NCBI GenBank assembly: GCA_902545945.1
Contig: CACCID010000004.1
Span: 1 to 64,000, forward strand
Source of the DNA: an uncultured Pelagibacteraceae bacterium
Lineage (GTDB): Bacteria > Pseudomonadota > Alphaproteobacteria > Pelagibacterales > Pelagibacteraceae
DNA: 64,000 nucleotides
Reading direction: 5' to 3'
Below, piece by piece: positions 16,475 through 26,568 of the stretch. Under the pieces are notes generated by a model. It did not search any database and was not told the origin of the DNA. It was given only the letters and a program-made list of their open reading frames with translations. Each line of letters begins with the position of its first letter. Positions within the stretch are counted from its first letter, which is position 1. The translations under genes and the position numbers were made by a program.

Positions 16475-17440
16475 TTAACTTAAAGAATTAATAAACTTAA
16501 TGCTTTCAATTAGGCTTGTAGCATGGGCTTTATTTTTTCCTATTAAATTTTTAGCAACACCATGGTCTGGCGAAGCTCGTAAGTACTTTAATCCCAAAGT
16601 TACATTAATAGCATTAAATTTATATAAAGCTTTAAACGGAGCTAAAACTTGATCATGATACATACCTACTATCACATCAAAATTCTTATAGTCGTTTATA
16701 AATATTGTGTCAGCTACATACGGTCCATAAACTTTAATATTACTTTTTTTTAATAATTTAATTGCGGGAATTATTTTTTTACTTTCATCAGAATTTTTTC
16801 TTAATTCTGAATTATGAGGATTTAAACCCAAAATAGCAATTTTTGGTTTTTTTTTAAAAATTTTTTTAAAATTATAGTTTATTGATTTTATCTTAGTCAA
16901 AATAAGTTTTTTATTAATAATTTTCGCAACATCTTTTAATTTTACATGAGTAGTTAAAGGCGAAACTGATAAATTGTTGGCCTTTATAAGCATTACCTCG
17001 GAATTGTCATTCACGAAGCATTTTGAAGCTAAATATTCAGTTACACCAAGACCTTTTTTACCTAAAAGATCTTTTCTTATAGGACAATTAATTATACCAG
17101 CAATTTTTTTATCTTTTATCGCCATTTCATGAGCTAGATTTAATGATTTTGAGATATATTTTTTTAGAATTTTTGTATTAAATTTGAACGGATCTCTGAA
17201 AGATAAATTTACATTAATTATTTTTAATTTATCCGAAATATTATTTGAATTTAAATTATTAATTTTTAATAGTTTAATTTTATATCCAAGTTTTTTTAGT
17301 TGTGAATCTAATAAGTTAAAATTAGATATTAAATAAATTTTTCTTCTTAATGAATTTGGAATTTTTTTCCAAGCTTTAAAAATTATTTCAGAATTTATAC
17401 TTTCGGGGTCTCCTGATACAATTAAAATTTTATTTTTCAT
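16475..17440 (-). CDS. pdxA: 4-hydroxythreonine-4-phosphate dehydrogenase
   Basis: NAD-dependent step of the DXP-dependent vitamin B6 pathway. The metal-binding histidines are visible in TTHVKLKDV, LNPHNSE and MYHDQVLAPFKAL, and RASPDHGVA is the usual C-terminal block. 321 residues, normal length. The sequence is more divergent than usual (NPHNSELRK replaces the common NPHAGE segment), but the residues needed are present. It overlaps surA by 4 bases; surA-pdxA-rsmA is a widespread proteobacterial order. Confidence 0.93.
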   Translation of the reverse strand: MKNKILIVSGDPESINSEIIFKAWKKIPNSLRRKIYLISNFNLLDSQLKKLGYKIKLLKINNLNSNNISDKLKIINVNLSFRDPFKFNTKILKKYISKSLNLAHEMAIKDKKIAGIINCPIRKDLLGKKGLGVTEYLASKCFVNDNSEVMLIKANNLSVSPLTTHVKLKDVAKIINKKLILTKIKSINYNFKKIFKKKPKIAILGLNPHNSELRKNSDESKKIIPAIKLLKKSNIKVYGPYVADTIFINDYKNFDVIVGMYHDQVLAPFKALYKFNAINVTLGLKYLRASPDHGVAKNLIGKNKAHATSLIESIKFINSLS

Positions 17441-18363
17441 TTATATTCAATTGTGGCTAAGTTTTTGAGTTTGGATAAGTGACTAGTTGAGTATAAGCCA
17501 AATCTTTGGTTTTCTTTCATCTTAATAATTTGTTTTTTAACATCTTCAATATTAATATCTTTGGACTCAATTTCTCTTTTATTCTTCACTCTTAAGAACA
17601 ATAAATTGTTAGCCAAAACAATCGGTTCAGATATTTCATTAATTTTTAAATTTTTTATAGCATTAAATATATTTTTTGATAAACTTTGGGAATTCACCCA
17701 ACCTAGATCGCCGTTATTATTGGTTATCGATTGATTGTAATCTTGAAAAACTTTATCAAAACCTTTCTCTTTAATTTCTTTATTGATGATTTTTATTTTA
17801 TTTTCTTTATCTTCCACACTTTCATAAGATATTAATAGTTCTGTAAGTCTATATTCTATATTTTCTTTTTTATTTTCTTTTAATGTTTTTTCAAGTTGAA
17901 GATTAATTTCCGACTCATCTATTTTTACTTTTTTATTATATAAAACATAAATTAATTTTCTCCAGCCTAATTCTGTTTTAAGATCAGACTTGTATGCATT
18001 ATAATCTAGATTATTTAAATTAAATTTTTTTTCAAAACTATTTAAATTATTATTGGATAACAAATTTAAATTATTATTTATTTCAACATCAGACACATTT
18101 ATTTTATATTTTTTAATTTCAGTCTCTTTTACTTTCAAATCGATCAAAGATTTTAAAACAAGAGGTTTTGTTTTATCAATATTATTTTGATTAATTTCTT
18201 GATTAGATAATATTAAAGTTGTTAGAATTTTATTTTTTATATCAAAATTTGTTATTAATTTATTATCTACTTTCACAACAATTTTACTTTCATAGCTTGA
18301 TAAAAAAGAAAAATTAAAATAAAAAATTATAATAAAAATTAATTTAAAAATTTTTGAAATCAT
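17437..18363 (-). CDS. surA: SurA-like periplasmic chaperone / peptidyl-prolyl isomerase
   Basis: 308 residues: a signal peptide (residues about 1-22), an N-terminal SurA helical domain (KIVVKVDNKLITNFDIKNKI, a hallmark of SurA), and one parvulin domain (about 165-265) containing GDLGWVNSQSLSKNIFNAI. E. coli SurA has two parvulin domains; one is common in alphaproteobacteria. It escorts outer membrane proteins such as LptD, encoded directly upstream, to the BAM complex. Four-base overlaps on both sides indicate translational coupling. Confidence 0.9.
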   Translation of the reverse strand: MISKIFKLIFIIIFYFNFSFLSSYESKIVVKVDNKLITNFDIKNKILTTLILSNQEINQNNIDKTKPLVLKSLIDLKVKETEIKKYKINVSDVEINNNLNLLSNNNLNSFEKKFNLNNLDYNAYKSDLKTELGWRKLIYVLYNKKVKIDESEINLQLEKTLKENKKENIEYRLTELLISYESVEDKENKIKIINKEIKEKGFDKVFQDYNQSITNNNGDLGWVNSQSLSKNIFNAIKNLKINEISEPIVLANNLLFLRVKNKREIESKDINIEDVKKQIIKMKENQRFGLYSTSHLSKLKNLATIEYK

Positions 18364-20774
18364 TGATCAAATGATGGGCTATTAATACTACCAAAAGGTA
18401 TTAATGAAATTTTAAACATTAGAGAGTTCTCTGGTTCCAATTCAGAGTCATTATAAAATTCTCTTCTGAAAACTAATCCTGCTCTTAAACAGTCATTAAA
18501 GTATTCGTAACTTAAATCATAGTATTCCGATGAGTCTCTTACTAAATTTCTCTTATTTTCAAAAACTAACTTTTGATTTCTTGCAGTATTATATCCAATA
18601 TTCGTTTTTAAATATTCGTCATTTCCTATATGCTTTTTCTCTTGCAAGTAATTTATGCCAAAACTCAGCTTGTTGAAGTTAAGCGTTGACTCAATTTCAT
18701 TATAATTCAAATCATTATAATTTTGATCTAATCCAAATTTATATTTGACATCTAATTTTTCTCCAATTTTTAAATTTGAATAACCCACTAGATCTGACAT
18801 TTTTTCATCTAAACTTGAGACGGATCCCATTTTTTTATTCTCTTTGTCACTGATTATTTGACCAATTGAAAACTCAAAGTTTTTATCCTCTTCTTTGATT
18901 TCAAAATCAAATCCTATAGTAGCGCTAAGACCTTTCTCTAAATTATATGTTTGATCAGATCTATCTATTGAAAAAGCTCTGTCCGGTGTTAGTTTTGATC
19001 CATCTTCTTCCTTTCTCATGCTTCCTGGAGCATATCTAAGAAGAAATTTGGGTGTAAGTAAGTTCTGTTTATTTGACCCTGTATCTTTTATTAGCTCTAA
19101 CTTTGAAAGATATCCGATTGCACCATGTAATTCATTTGTTACGCTATGTTTAAAATTTTCAATATTTTTCTTTTCAAAGTTTACATTTTTGAGTTTTCCA
19201 ATAATTTTTCCACTTATACCATTTTTAAAACTATAATCTTTTGAGCTCCAATCGAAGTCATTTATTAAAATTTTTGAAGTTTTATTTGTATCGTAATTTG
19301 AAATTTTCAAATTAGTTTGTAAATCTAATATGCCCAAGTTATCCTTTTGATATAAATTTTTATCATATAATATTTCAGGCAATATATATTCATATTTATC
19401 ATTATAAGTCTCATTTAGAGTTTCAAAGATTGACGCATCTACACTTAAAAAATAATTATTAGCGGAACGTGAATAATTGAAAGAATTTTCTAAATAATTT
19501 TGATTATAATCAACAAGATCAGAGTCTAATTTATAAAGTTTTAAATATTTATCATTCGATACATCTTGTGTTTTAATTGTAAGGTCTGATATCGTTCCAT
19601 CTTTAGTATCAAAGTTATGAGTGAATTTAGAAAAAAAATGTGATTTATCTCCTCCAACTTTTTTATCACTAGTTTTTTTGTAACCTTCCGTGTAACCCAT
19701 ATTAAAAATAAGATTTGATTTTTTAAACGCTTGACGATATTCACCTATGATTAAAGGATTTTCATCTAAGTAGAGTCTATTAGTTAAAGTAAAATCCTTA
19801 TCATCATTTATTGCAAAATAGTAAGGTAATTTTAATCCTAATCCTAAATTTTTTGTATCATTCAAAGTTGGTGATAAAAAACCAGTTCTACGTTTTACCG
19901 ATGGATCAGGATGAGATAATTTTGGCAAATAAAAAATTGGAATATTATAAACTTTTATTACTGCATTATCGTAATAAATAGTTTTTTTCTTGTTATCGTG
20001 TAACATTTGCGATGCTTGAATAGTCCATGGAGGACATAAATCTTTATTTTGTTTGTTTGTTCTATATCCGCACATGGTAAAAATACTTTTTTTAAAAGTA
20101 CTTTTATCTTTATTTATTCTAAAAGTGTTTGCCATAACTCTTGGGTCATTTTTTTTATTTATTTTAAATTCTTCGCTATTTAAATAAGCACTCACATCTG
20201 ATCCTAAAATTTCACCATTTTTAGTATCAATGTATATTTGTGAGAATTTATAAGAATTATTTAATTTATCTTGAACCTCTATTAAGCCAATGGACTTAAA
20301 TATCTCTAAATCTTTTTGATATTTAAAATTTTCTAAATTGATTATATTATTATCTTTGTCTTTAATTTTAGTTTTCTTTTCTGAAAATACGGAGTTATCT
20401 TTTTTATTTATCGTAACGTCTTCACTTTCAATAACGTAGTTTTCTGATGTAGTTAATTTAGTATAACCATAAGTTTTAAAAATTTTTAAACTTTCGTTAT
20501 ATTCAGCTCTATTAGTTATTACTGTATTATTTTTATTATCAATTAATCTAATATTCTCTTTAAATTTAATTATTCCATTTTTTTTATCGTACTCAGCGTA
20601 ATCGCTTTCAATTGAATGATTCTCATCTGTTTTTACAAAAACCTCATCTTTAAATATTGAAATTTCTTTTTCTTTATTCAAAGAAATATTTTTAGACTGA
20701 ATAAGAAGATTTTTTGAATGAAGGGTCTCAAAATAAAAAAAATATAATAATATCAAAAAAAAACTATTTTTCAT
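18360..20774 (-). CDS. lptD: LPS-assembly outer membrane protein LptD
   Basis: 804 residues with a signal peptide, an N-terminal OstA/LptA-like jellyroll of repeated beta strands (about residues 25-210; SDYAEYDKKNGIIKFKENIRL and similar), then the beta-barrel domain. The conserved YLPKLSHPDPSVKRRTGFLSP segment near residue 280 is diagnostic, as is the CPPW motif before it. LptD with LptE inserts lipopolysaccharide into the outer leaflet. Cysteines in FTMCGY, DLCPPW and NDCLRAGL may form the disulfides known in the family. Overlaps lptG and surA. Confidence 0.94.
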   Translation of the reverse strand: MKNSFFLILLYFFYFETLHSKNLLIQSKNISLNKEKEISIFKDEVFVKTDENHSIESDYAEYDKKNGIIKFKENIRLIDNKNNTVITNRAEYNESLKIFKTYGYTKLTTSENYVIESEDVTINKKDNSVFSEKKTKIKDKDNNIINLENFKYQKDLEIFKSIGLIEVQDKLNNSYKFSQIYIDTKNGEILGSDVSAYLNSEEFKINKKNDPRVMANTFRINKDKSTFKKSIFTMCGYRTNKQNKDLCPPWTIQASQMLHDNKKKTIYYDNAVIKVYNIPIFYLPKLSHPDPSVKRRTGFLSPTLNDTKNLGLGLKLPYYFAINDDKDFTLTNRLYLDENPLIIGEYRQAFKKSNLIFNMGYTEGYKKTSDKKVGGDKSHFFSKFTHNFDTKDGTISDLTIKTQDVSNDKYLKLYKLDSDLVDYNQNYLENSFNYSRSANNYFLSVDASIFETLNETYNDKYEYILPEILYDKNLYQKDNLGILDLQTNLKISNYDTNKTSKILINDFDWSSKDYSFKNGISGKIIGKLKNVNFEKKNIENFKHSVTNELHGAIGYLSKLELIKDTGSNKQNLLTPKFLLRYAPGSMRKEEDGSKLTPDRAFSIDRSDQTYNLEKGLSATIGFDFEIKEEDKNFEFSIGQIISDKENKKMGSVSSLDEKMSDLVGYSNLKIGEKLDVKYKFGLDQNYNDLNYNEIESTLNFNKLSFGINYLQEKKHIGNDEYLKTNIGYNTARNQKLVFENKRNLVRDSSEYYDLSYEYFNDCLRAGLVFRREFYNDSELEPENSLMFKISLIPFGSINSPSFDQ

Positions 20775-21852
20775 TGATTTGAATAACTCCTATTAAAGTA
20801 AACAAACTTAGTACTATTATTGGTGACCAAATAGAAAGAATAAGCGGAACTTTTTCAATTTGACCTAATGCTAAAGAAAAATCTTTAAAATAATATATTA
20901 TAATTACTAATATCAGCCCTATAAATATCATTTTAAGATTATTTTTTTTGTTTAAATTATTTAGCGCTAAAATTGAGGCTAATCCAGTCATAAGTAATAA
21001 AAAGAAGGGCAGTATTAGCAAAGAATGCAAACTTTGATTAAGAAAGTTTTTATTATAACCAGCTTCTAATAAATTATTAAAATTGAAAACTAATTCAACA
21101 AAAGACATGGTGTCAAAATTTTTGAATAAATTATTAATTTTATTAAAATTGTAAATCGAGTTTATACGTAAATTCTTTAAATCTCTTTCTTTAAATATTT
21201 CATTATCGGATGTTAAAATCTTAACATTATGAAGGATCCACTCATTTTTACTAATATTTGCTCTCTCAGCTAATATTTTTTCTTTTAGATTTGAATTTTC
21301 GTCTAAATGAATGATAGTTAAATCTTTAAGATAATTTTCATCAAGTTTTTTTGAAAAAATAAACCTGTGTTTGTTCCCAATTTTTTCTTTGATCCATAGA
21401 CCATCTCTTTTAAAATTTATCAAATGATCAATATCTCTGGAATAATTTGATTTTATTTGCTCGTAGTATTTTGACATTTTTGAAGTAAGTGGATTTATAA
21501 TTATTAAAACCGCCCATCCAATCAAAAAGGCACTTATAGCTAGAATGAAAAAAATTTTTATATTTGAATAACCAAAAATTTTGATTGATAGCAAATCTTT
21601 GTTATGTTTTATACTAAGCATAAACCATAAACTTGATACAAATATAATAAAAGGTAAAATTTTAATTAATAAACTTGGTATATAAATACTTGTAAGTATT
21701 AAGGGTATTATAAAATTCACATCTAAATTCTTAAAAAATTCTACTTCTTCTAATAAATTTAAGATTAAGCCAAAGCAGTAGAAAACACCAACTACTATAA
21801 AAAAGTTTTTTAAAAAACCAGTTATTAAATAATTTAAAATAACTCTATTCAT
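20764..21852 (-). CDS. lptG: LPS export ABC transporter permease LptG
   Basis: 362 residues with the YjgP/YjgQ topology: three N-terminal membrane helices, a periplasmic jellyroll domain (about residues 135-255) and three C-terminal helices. Pairs with LptF, encoded just upstream, and the LptB ATPase (not in this window) to extract LPS from the inner membrane. LptF and LptG are told apart by gene order: lptF first, then lptG next to lptD, as usual. Confidence 0.9.
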   Translation of the reverse strand: MNRVILNYLITGFLKNFFIVVGVFYCFGLILNLLEEVEFFKNLDVNFIIPLILTSIYIPSLLIKILPFIIFVSSLWFMLSIKHNKDLLSIKIFGYSNIKIFFILAISAFLIGWAVLIIINPLTSKMSKYYEQIKSNYSRDIDHLINFKRDGLWIKEKIGNKHRFIFSKKLDENYLKDLTIIHLDENSNLKEKILAERANISKNEWILHNVKILTSDNEIFKERDLKNLRINSIYNFNKINNLFKNFDTMSFVELVFNFNNLLEAGYNKNFLNQSLHSLLILPFFLLLMTGLASILALNNLNKKNNLKMIFIGLILVIIIYYFKDFSLALGQIEKVPLILSIWSPIIVLSLFTLIGVIQINEK

Positions 21853-21855
21853 CGA

Positions 21856-22968
21856 TTATCTCACCTCTTTAAGAAATGAATTTTTTAAAATAAAATATAG
21901 AACAGGCAAAAAAATTATTGGTAGCAATAAAAATAAATAAAAAATAATATTATTAAAACCTGTAAACTTTACAGACATCTCAATAAAAATTAATAATAAA
22001 AAACTGTAACCAAAAATTATATTTTTATTTAGGTAAATCTTGTTTGAATTAATTAATAAAAGAGAGCTTAGTAAAGCAATTATAGGAATATAAAACGGCA
22101 ACGCTAATCTTCTATTTAACGCAGATATAATTTCTTTTTTTGCTGAACAATTAGGAATTAATAAATTTTCGTCAATTAAACAATTTAATAACTTTAAAGT
22201 TGATAACTCCTGAATTTTGGGAGTTTTAATTGTATTAGTTATAATATTACTTAAGTCTATATTTAATTGATCGAATTTAATTATTTCACTACTTACTTTT
22301 TCTCTTGATGATGAAATTATTTGACCATTTAATAATATTATTTTCTTTTTTTCTACAATTCCTTTTTGAGCAACAATATTAGTTATTGAATTTTTAGAAA
22401 TATTTGAGCTTAAGTTTTTAAAATGATCACCTTTATCCTGCAAAAAAACATTTTGAATTTCATTATCAACTTTTTTTTCAACAAAAAAGATTAAATTCTT
22501 AAAAGTATCATTAAATTCTTGAGTTTTTAAAGTAGGCAAAATTGAATTATAATTTTCTTGATTTAAAAGAGATCTGGATTTATTTAATGAAAACGGAGTA
22601 AGCAAAGTGGAAAAAAATAAGTAAATTATTAAAGTAACAATGGATGAATATACTAATATATTAACAATTTGAATTTTTCTAACTCCTGCAGTCCATAAAA
22701 TTAGCAATTCATTACTTTGTAAATGTTTTATTATAAATATTGTTAAAGCTATTAAAAAAGAAAATGGTATAAATTTGGGAGCTATACCTAAAAAGTTTAA
22801 AAATGAATATTTGAAATAAATGCTAACTGGATAACCACTCTCAACAATTAAATCTAAAAAATTCACAGCCCTGACAGTCAAAGCTACTACTGATAATCCA
22901 AAAAGGACAACAGCAAAAGTTTTGAGTATCTCAGATATAAAGTTTTGATAAATTTTGTTTTGAAGCAT
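21856..22968 (-). CDS. lptF: LPS export ABC transporter permease LptF
   Basis: 370 residues, same fold as LptG: KIYQNFISEILKTFAVVLFGLSVVALTVRAVNF as the first helix, followed by SFLIALTIFIIKHLQSNELLILWTAGV, a YjgP/YjgQ hallmark, a periplasmic domain, and closing helices. First gene of a six-gene minus-strand operon that couples LPS transport, outer-membrane chaperoning, vitamin B6 synthesis and rRNA modification. Divergent from pepA with 136 bases between. Confidence 0.9.
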   Translation of the reverse strand: MLQNKIYQNFISEILKTFAVVLFGLSVVALTVRAVNFLDLIVESGYPVSIYFKYSFLNFLGIAPKFIPFSFLIALTIFIIKHLQSNELLILWTAGVRKIQIVNILVYSSIVTLIIYLFFSTLLTPFSLNKSRSLLNQENYNSILPTLKTQEFNDTFKNLIFFVEKKVDNEIQNVFLQDKGDHFKNLSSNISKNSITNIVAQKGIVEKKKIILLNGQIISSSREKVSSEIIKFDQLNIDLSNIITNTIKTPKIQELSTLKLLNCLIDENLLIPNCSAKKEIISALNRRLALPFYIPIIALLSSLLLINSNKIYLNKNIIFGYSFLLLIFIEMSVKFTGFNNIIFYLFLLLPIIFLPVLYFILKNSFLKEVR

Positions 22969-23040
22969 AGAAAATTTCTATATAATTAATGCATCCAAAA
23001 GATAAATTCAATCAATGGTTTAATTATGACTAAATTTACA

Positions 23041-23069
23041 TTGAAATATAACATATTTGATCATATATA
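23041..23069 (+). promoter_or_regulatory. Candidate sigma-70 promoter for pepA-ndk
   Basis: TTGAAA (23041-23046), 17 bases, TATATA (23064-23069), about 35 bases upstream of the pepA ATG, in the 136-base divergent region with lptF. Spacing is ideal. The rest of this intergenic stretch shows nothing further I can name. Confidence 0.5.
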
Positions 23070-23104
23070 CCTCTCTACCCAATTAAAAATTAGTTAAAAT
23101 AGAT

Positions 23105-24562
23105 ATGCCAATAAAAATCGATTATTCAAAAAAAGCTTTTAGCCAATCCACATCAAATTTAATACTTTTTTCTAACGATGAATTTAATAATAAAGATTTT
23201 AAAAAGTACTTATCAAATTCTGAATTTGAATATATTAGCGAATTATTAAAATCGAGCGATTTAAAAAAAAACTTACTAACTTTTGAGATAAACTCAAGAA
23301 AAAAAATTGTATTAGTATCAATTAAAAATAATTTGAGAACATCGGATATTGAAAGGCTAGGAGCAGAATTTTTCGGACAAGTAAATTATGGTAAAAATTC
23401 TGAATATCAATTAATTTCAGATAGTGTAATTGGAAAAAATAATTATTTTTTAGGTCATTTCCTTCATGGAATTAAATTGAAATCCTATGAATTTCAAAAA
23501 TATAAATCTAAAAAAAATAAAAGACAAATTTCAATTATAATCACTGGTAAAAAAAATAAACCATCTACCCAAAGTCAATTAAGTTTCAAAGCTATTGAGG
23601 AAGGAACTTTCTATACTAGAGATTTAGTTTCAGAGCCTGGAAATATTTTACATCCAGATGAATATGCAAAAAGATTAAATTTACTTAAAAAGGACGGTTT
23701 AAAAGTAACTATCTTTGATAAAAAAAAATTAAAAAAACTTGGAATGCACTCATTACTTGGAGTAGGTATGGGGAGCGTTAGAGGATCTTATCTTGTAACA
23801 ATAGAATGGAATGGATCAAAAAATAATTCTAAGCCTTTAGCTTTCGTTGGTAAGGGAGTTACTTTTGACACTGGTGGCTATTCTTTAAAACCAGCAAAAT
23901 TTATGGAAGATATGACTTATGATATGGCTGGATCAGCTGCAGTTGTGGGATTGATGAAAACTTTAGCAATAAGAAAAGCAAAAATTAATGCAGTTGGCGT
24001 GGTAGGTCTTGTGGAAAATATGGTCAGTGGGATAGCACAGAGGCCAGGTGATATTGTAAAATCTTACAGTGGAAAAACAATTGAAGTATTAAATACTGAT
24101 GCAGAGGGTAGACTGGTTTTAGCTGATGCATTAACTTATACTGAAAAAAAATTTAAACCAAAATTTATAGTAGACTTAGCAACTTTAACTGGGGCTATTA
24201 TAGTTTCTTTAGGTTCAGAATATGCTGGTTTATTCTCTAATGATGACAAATTATCAAAACAAGTTATTAAAGCTGGTGAAATAGTCGAAGAAAAGTTGTG
24301 GAGAATGCCACTACATAAAAATTACGACAAACTTATAAATTCAAAAAATGCGGATATGCAAAATATTAATTATGTTGGTGGAGCAGGTTCAACTACTGCA
24401 GCACAATTTTTACAAAGATTTATTTTAAACAAAACACCATGGGCACACCTTGATATTGCCGGCATGGCTTTTTCAAAATATGGAGGGTCACTTAATTCAG
24501 GCGGTGCAACCGGATTCGGAGTGAGGTTATTAAATAAGCTTATCGAGGAAAATTATGAGTAA
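23105..24562 (+). CDS. pepA: Leucyl aminopeptidase (cytosol aminopeptidase, M17)
   Basis: Two-metal hexameric aminopeptidase that removes N-terminal residues from peptides; some family members also bind DNA. Catalytic domain features: VGKGVTFDTGGYSLKP (metal-binding Lys and Asp), MTYDMAGSAAV, and the family signature NTDAEGRLVLADAL. 485 residues is normal. No clear Shine-Dalgarno sequence before ATG 23105. It overlaps ndk by 8 bases, so the two are probably one transcript. Confidence 0.96.
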   Translation: MPIKIDYSKKAFSQSTSNLILFSNDEFNNKDFKKYLSNSEFEYISELLKSSDLKKNLLTFEINSRKKIVLVSIKNNLRTSDIERLGAEFFGQVNYGKNSEYQLISDSVIGKNNYFLGHFLHGIKLKSYEFQKYKSKKNKRQISIIITGKKNKPSTQSQLSFKAIEEGTFYTRDLVSEPGNILHPDEYAKRLNLLKKDGLKVTIFDKKKLKKLGMHSLLGVGMGSVRGSYLVTIEWNGSKNNSKPLAFVGKGVTFDTGGYSLKPAKFMEDMTYDMAGSAAVVGLMKTLAIRKAKINAVGVVGLVENMVSGIAQRPGDIVKSYSGKTIEVLNTDAEGRLVLADALTYTEKKFKPKFIVDLATLTGAIIVSLGSEYAGLFSNDDKLSKQVIKAGEIVEEKLWRMPLHKNYDKLINSKNADMQNINYVGGAGSTTAAQFLQRFILNKTPWAHLDIAGMAFSKYGGSLNSGGATGFGVRLLNKLIEENYE

Positions 24563-24965
24563 AATTGAACAAACTTTATCAATAATAAAACCAGATGCTG
24601 TTGAGAGAAATTTAATTGAAGAAATTAAAAATATTTTTACTAAAAATAAATTGATTATCAAAGATAGTAAAAAGATTCATATAAATAAAGATGAAGCTGC
24701 AGAGTTTTATAAAATACATCAATCAAAACCTTTTTATAATGATTTGTGTTCATACCTTTCTTCTGGGCCTATCGTTGTCATGATCTTAGAGGGAGAAAAC
24801 GCAGTTATAACTAATAGAAAGTTAATGGGGGCAACTAATCCTAAAGATGCTGAAGAAAATACAATTAGAAAACTATATGGTATTTCTATTGATAAAAATT
24901 CTGTACACGGCTCGGACTCTCCTGATAATGCTAAAAAGGAAATTAGTTTTTTTTTTAAAAATTAA
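24555..24965 (+). CDS. ndk: Nucleoside diphosphate kinase
   Basis: Balances nucleoside and deoxynucleoside triphosphate pools by a phosphohistidine intermediate. TLSIIKPDAVERN at the start and the active-site histidine in NSVHGSDSPDNA. 136 residues, slightly shorter than the usual 140-143. Its stop codon overlaps that of the convergent purN by 4 bases (TTAA). Confidence 0.97.
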   Translation: MSKIEQTLSIIKPDAVERNLIEEIKNIFTKNKLIIKDSKKIHINKDEAAEFYKIHQSKPFYNDLCSYLSSGPIVVMILEGENAVITNRKLMGATNPKDAEENTIRKLYGISIDKNSVHGSDSPDNAKKEISFFFKN

Positions 24966-25525
24966 CAATTTCTGAAAACTTTTATTATAGCCTCAGGATA
25001 AGCTCTGTATTCAAGTTGTTGAGTTTTTTTCTTTAAAATATTTTCATTATCATTAGGGCTAAGATAAAAAAATTTTTTAACAATAATATTTCCATCATCC
25101 AATTTATTGTTTACATAATGAACTGTACAACCTGTTTTTCTCTCCTTATTTTTCAATACTCTCTTAAAAGTATTTAAACCTTTAAATTTTGGAAGTAAAG
25201 AAGGATGAATATTTATTATTTTATTTTCGAAACTATTAATTATTTTTTTTGAAATAATTTTCATAAAACCAGCAAGACAAATAAAAGAAATTTTATATTT
25301 TTTTAAATAAAAAAGAATTTTATTTTCATAATTTTTTAGTTGACAATTTATAAAAATATATGGAATTTTATATTTTCTTGCATAATTAATACCATTTGCT
25401 TTTGTATTATTGCTTATTACCAAACTTACCTTAATAGGAAAATTTTCAGCTCTGGATCGTAAAATCAAATTTTTTAAATTCGAGCCTTGTCCTGAAATAA
25501 AAATACAAGCTTTTTTTTTTACCAT
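24962..25525 (-). CDS. purN: Phosphoribosylglycinamide formyltransferase
   Basis: Formyl-tetrahydrofolate-dependent third step of purine synthesis (GAR to FGAR). N-terminal FISGQGSNLKNLI phosphate loop, catalytic Asn and His in INIHPSLLPKFKGL, and an Asp downstream in YVNNKLDDGNIIVKK. 187 residues, typical. Starts within the end of purM (7-base overlap), a common purM-purN order. Confidence 0.95.
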   Translation of the reverse strand: MVKKKACIFISGQGSNLKNLILRSRAENFPIKVSLVISNNTKANGINYARKYKIPYIFINCQLKNYENKILFYLKKYKISFICLAGFMKIISKKIINSFENKIINIHPSLLPKFKGLNTFKRVLKNKERKTGCTVHYVNNKLDDGNIIVKKFFYLSPNDNENILKKKTQQLEYRAYPEAIIKVFRNC

Positions 25526-26547
25526 TTAAAGGAATTTTTCAAATTAACTTTATTTTTACTTTTTGAAACAAAACCTATTTCATAAGGTCTACAGTTTTTT
25601 GGGAATAATTTAATTATTTGTGGAATATTTTTTTTTGAAACAATAATACAAAACCCAACTCCGCAATTAAAAGTTCGCATCATTTCATTATCGGGAATAT
25701 TTTTACTTTTTAACCATTTGAAAATTTTTAATATCTTAATTTTTGAAAGATCTAAGTTAAGACTTAAATTTTGAGGTACAGATCTGATTAAATTCTCCAC
25801 TAAACCACCGCCAGTTATATGTGCTGCGGCATTAATCAACTTTTTGCTGTTAAGCTTTAATATTTCTTTTGTATATATTTTTGTAGGTTTTAATAATTCT
25901 TTCTTTAAATTTTTTGGAATTTTATGTTTTTTTAAAATAGATCTAACTAATGAAAATCCATTTGAATGAATTCCATTTGATGGTATCGCTAAAATTACAT
26001 CCTTTTTTTTAACTTTAGTTTTGTTTAATATTTTTTTTTTGGAAACTATTCCAACACTAAATCCAGCTAAATCAAATTTATCTTTATGATAAATACCTGG
26101 CATTTCAGCAGTTTCTCCACCTATTAATTTACAACCTGATAACTTACATCCTTTAAATATACCTTTTAAAATTTTTTTAGTTTTAACTAGGTTTAACTTT
26201 CCTACTGCAATATAATCTAAAAAAAATAGAGGTTGAGCACCTTGAACTATTAAATCGTTTACACACATTGCAACTAAATCAATTCCAATTGTATCAAATT
26301 TCTGAAATTTATTGGCTAAATCAATTTTAGTGCCAACACCATCAGTACAAGAGACTATTACTGGATCTTTAATTTTATAACCACTAATGTCAAATAGTGA
26401 ACCAAATCCTCCGATTTCATCTACAAAAGAATTAAATTTCCTTTTTTTGACATTTTTTTTGGATACCTGGGATATATGTTTGACCAATTTATTAGCCAAT
26501 GAAATATTAACACCACTTTTTTTATAACTATTTTCGTTTGTTTTCAT
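25519..26547 (-). CDS. purM: Phosphoribosylformylglycinamidine cyclo-ligase
   Basis: ATP-dependent AIR synthetase, fifth step of purine synthesis. N-terminus SYKKSGVNISLANKLV, then FGSLFDISGYKIKDPVIVSCTDGVGTKIDLA, IGGETAEMPGIY, and HITGGGLVENLIR. 342 residues is normal. Its start lies only 21 bases from the divergent DUF2066 gene, so promoter elements of one or both must lie inside the neighbouring coding sequence. Confidence 0.96.
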   Translation of the reverse strand: MKTNENSYKKSGVNISLANKLVKHISQVSKKNVKKRKFNSFVDEIGGFGSLFDISGYKIKDPVIVSCTDGVGTKIDLANKFQKFDTIGIDLVAMCVNDLIVQGAQPLFFLDYIAVGKLNLVKTKKILKGIFKGCKLSGCKLIGGETAEMPGIYHKDKFDLAGFSVGIVSKKKILNKTKVKKKDVILAIPSNGIHSNGFSLVRSILKKHKIPKNLKKELLKPTKIYTKEILKLNSKKLINAAAHITGGGLVENLIRSVPQNLSLNLDLSKIKILKIFKWLKSKNIPDNEMMRTFNCGVGFCIIVSKKNIPQIIKLFPKNCRPYEIGFVSKSKNKVNLKNSFKW

Positions 26548-26568
26548 TTATAAATTGATATTAGTTTT

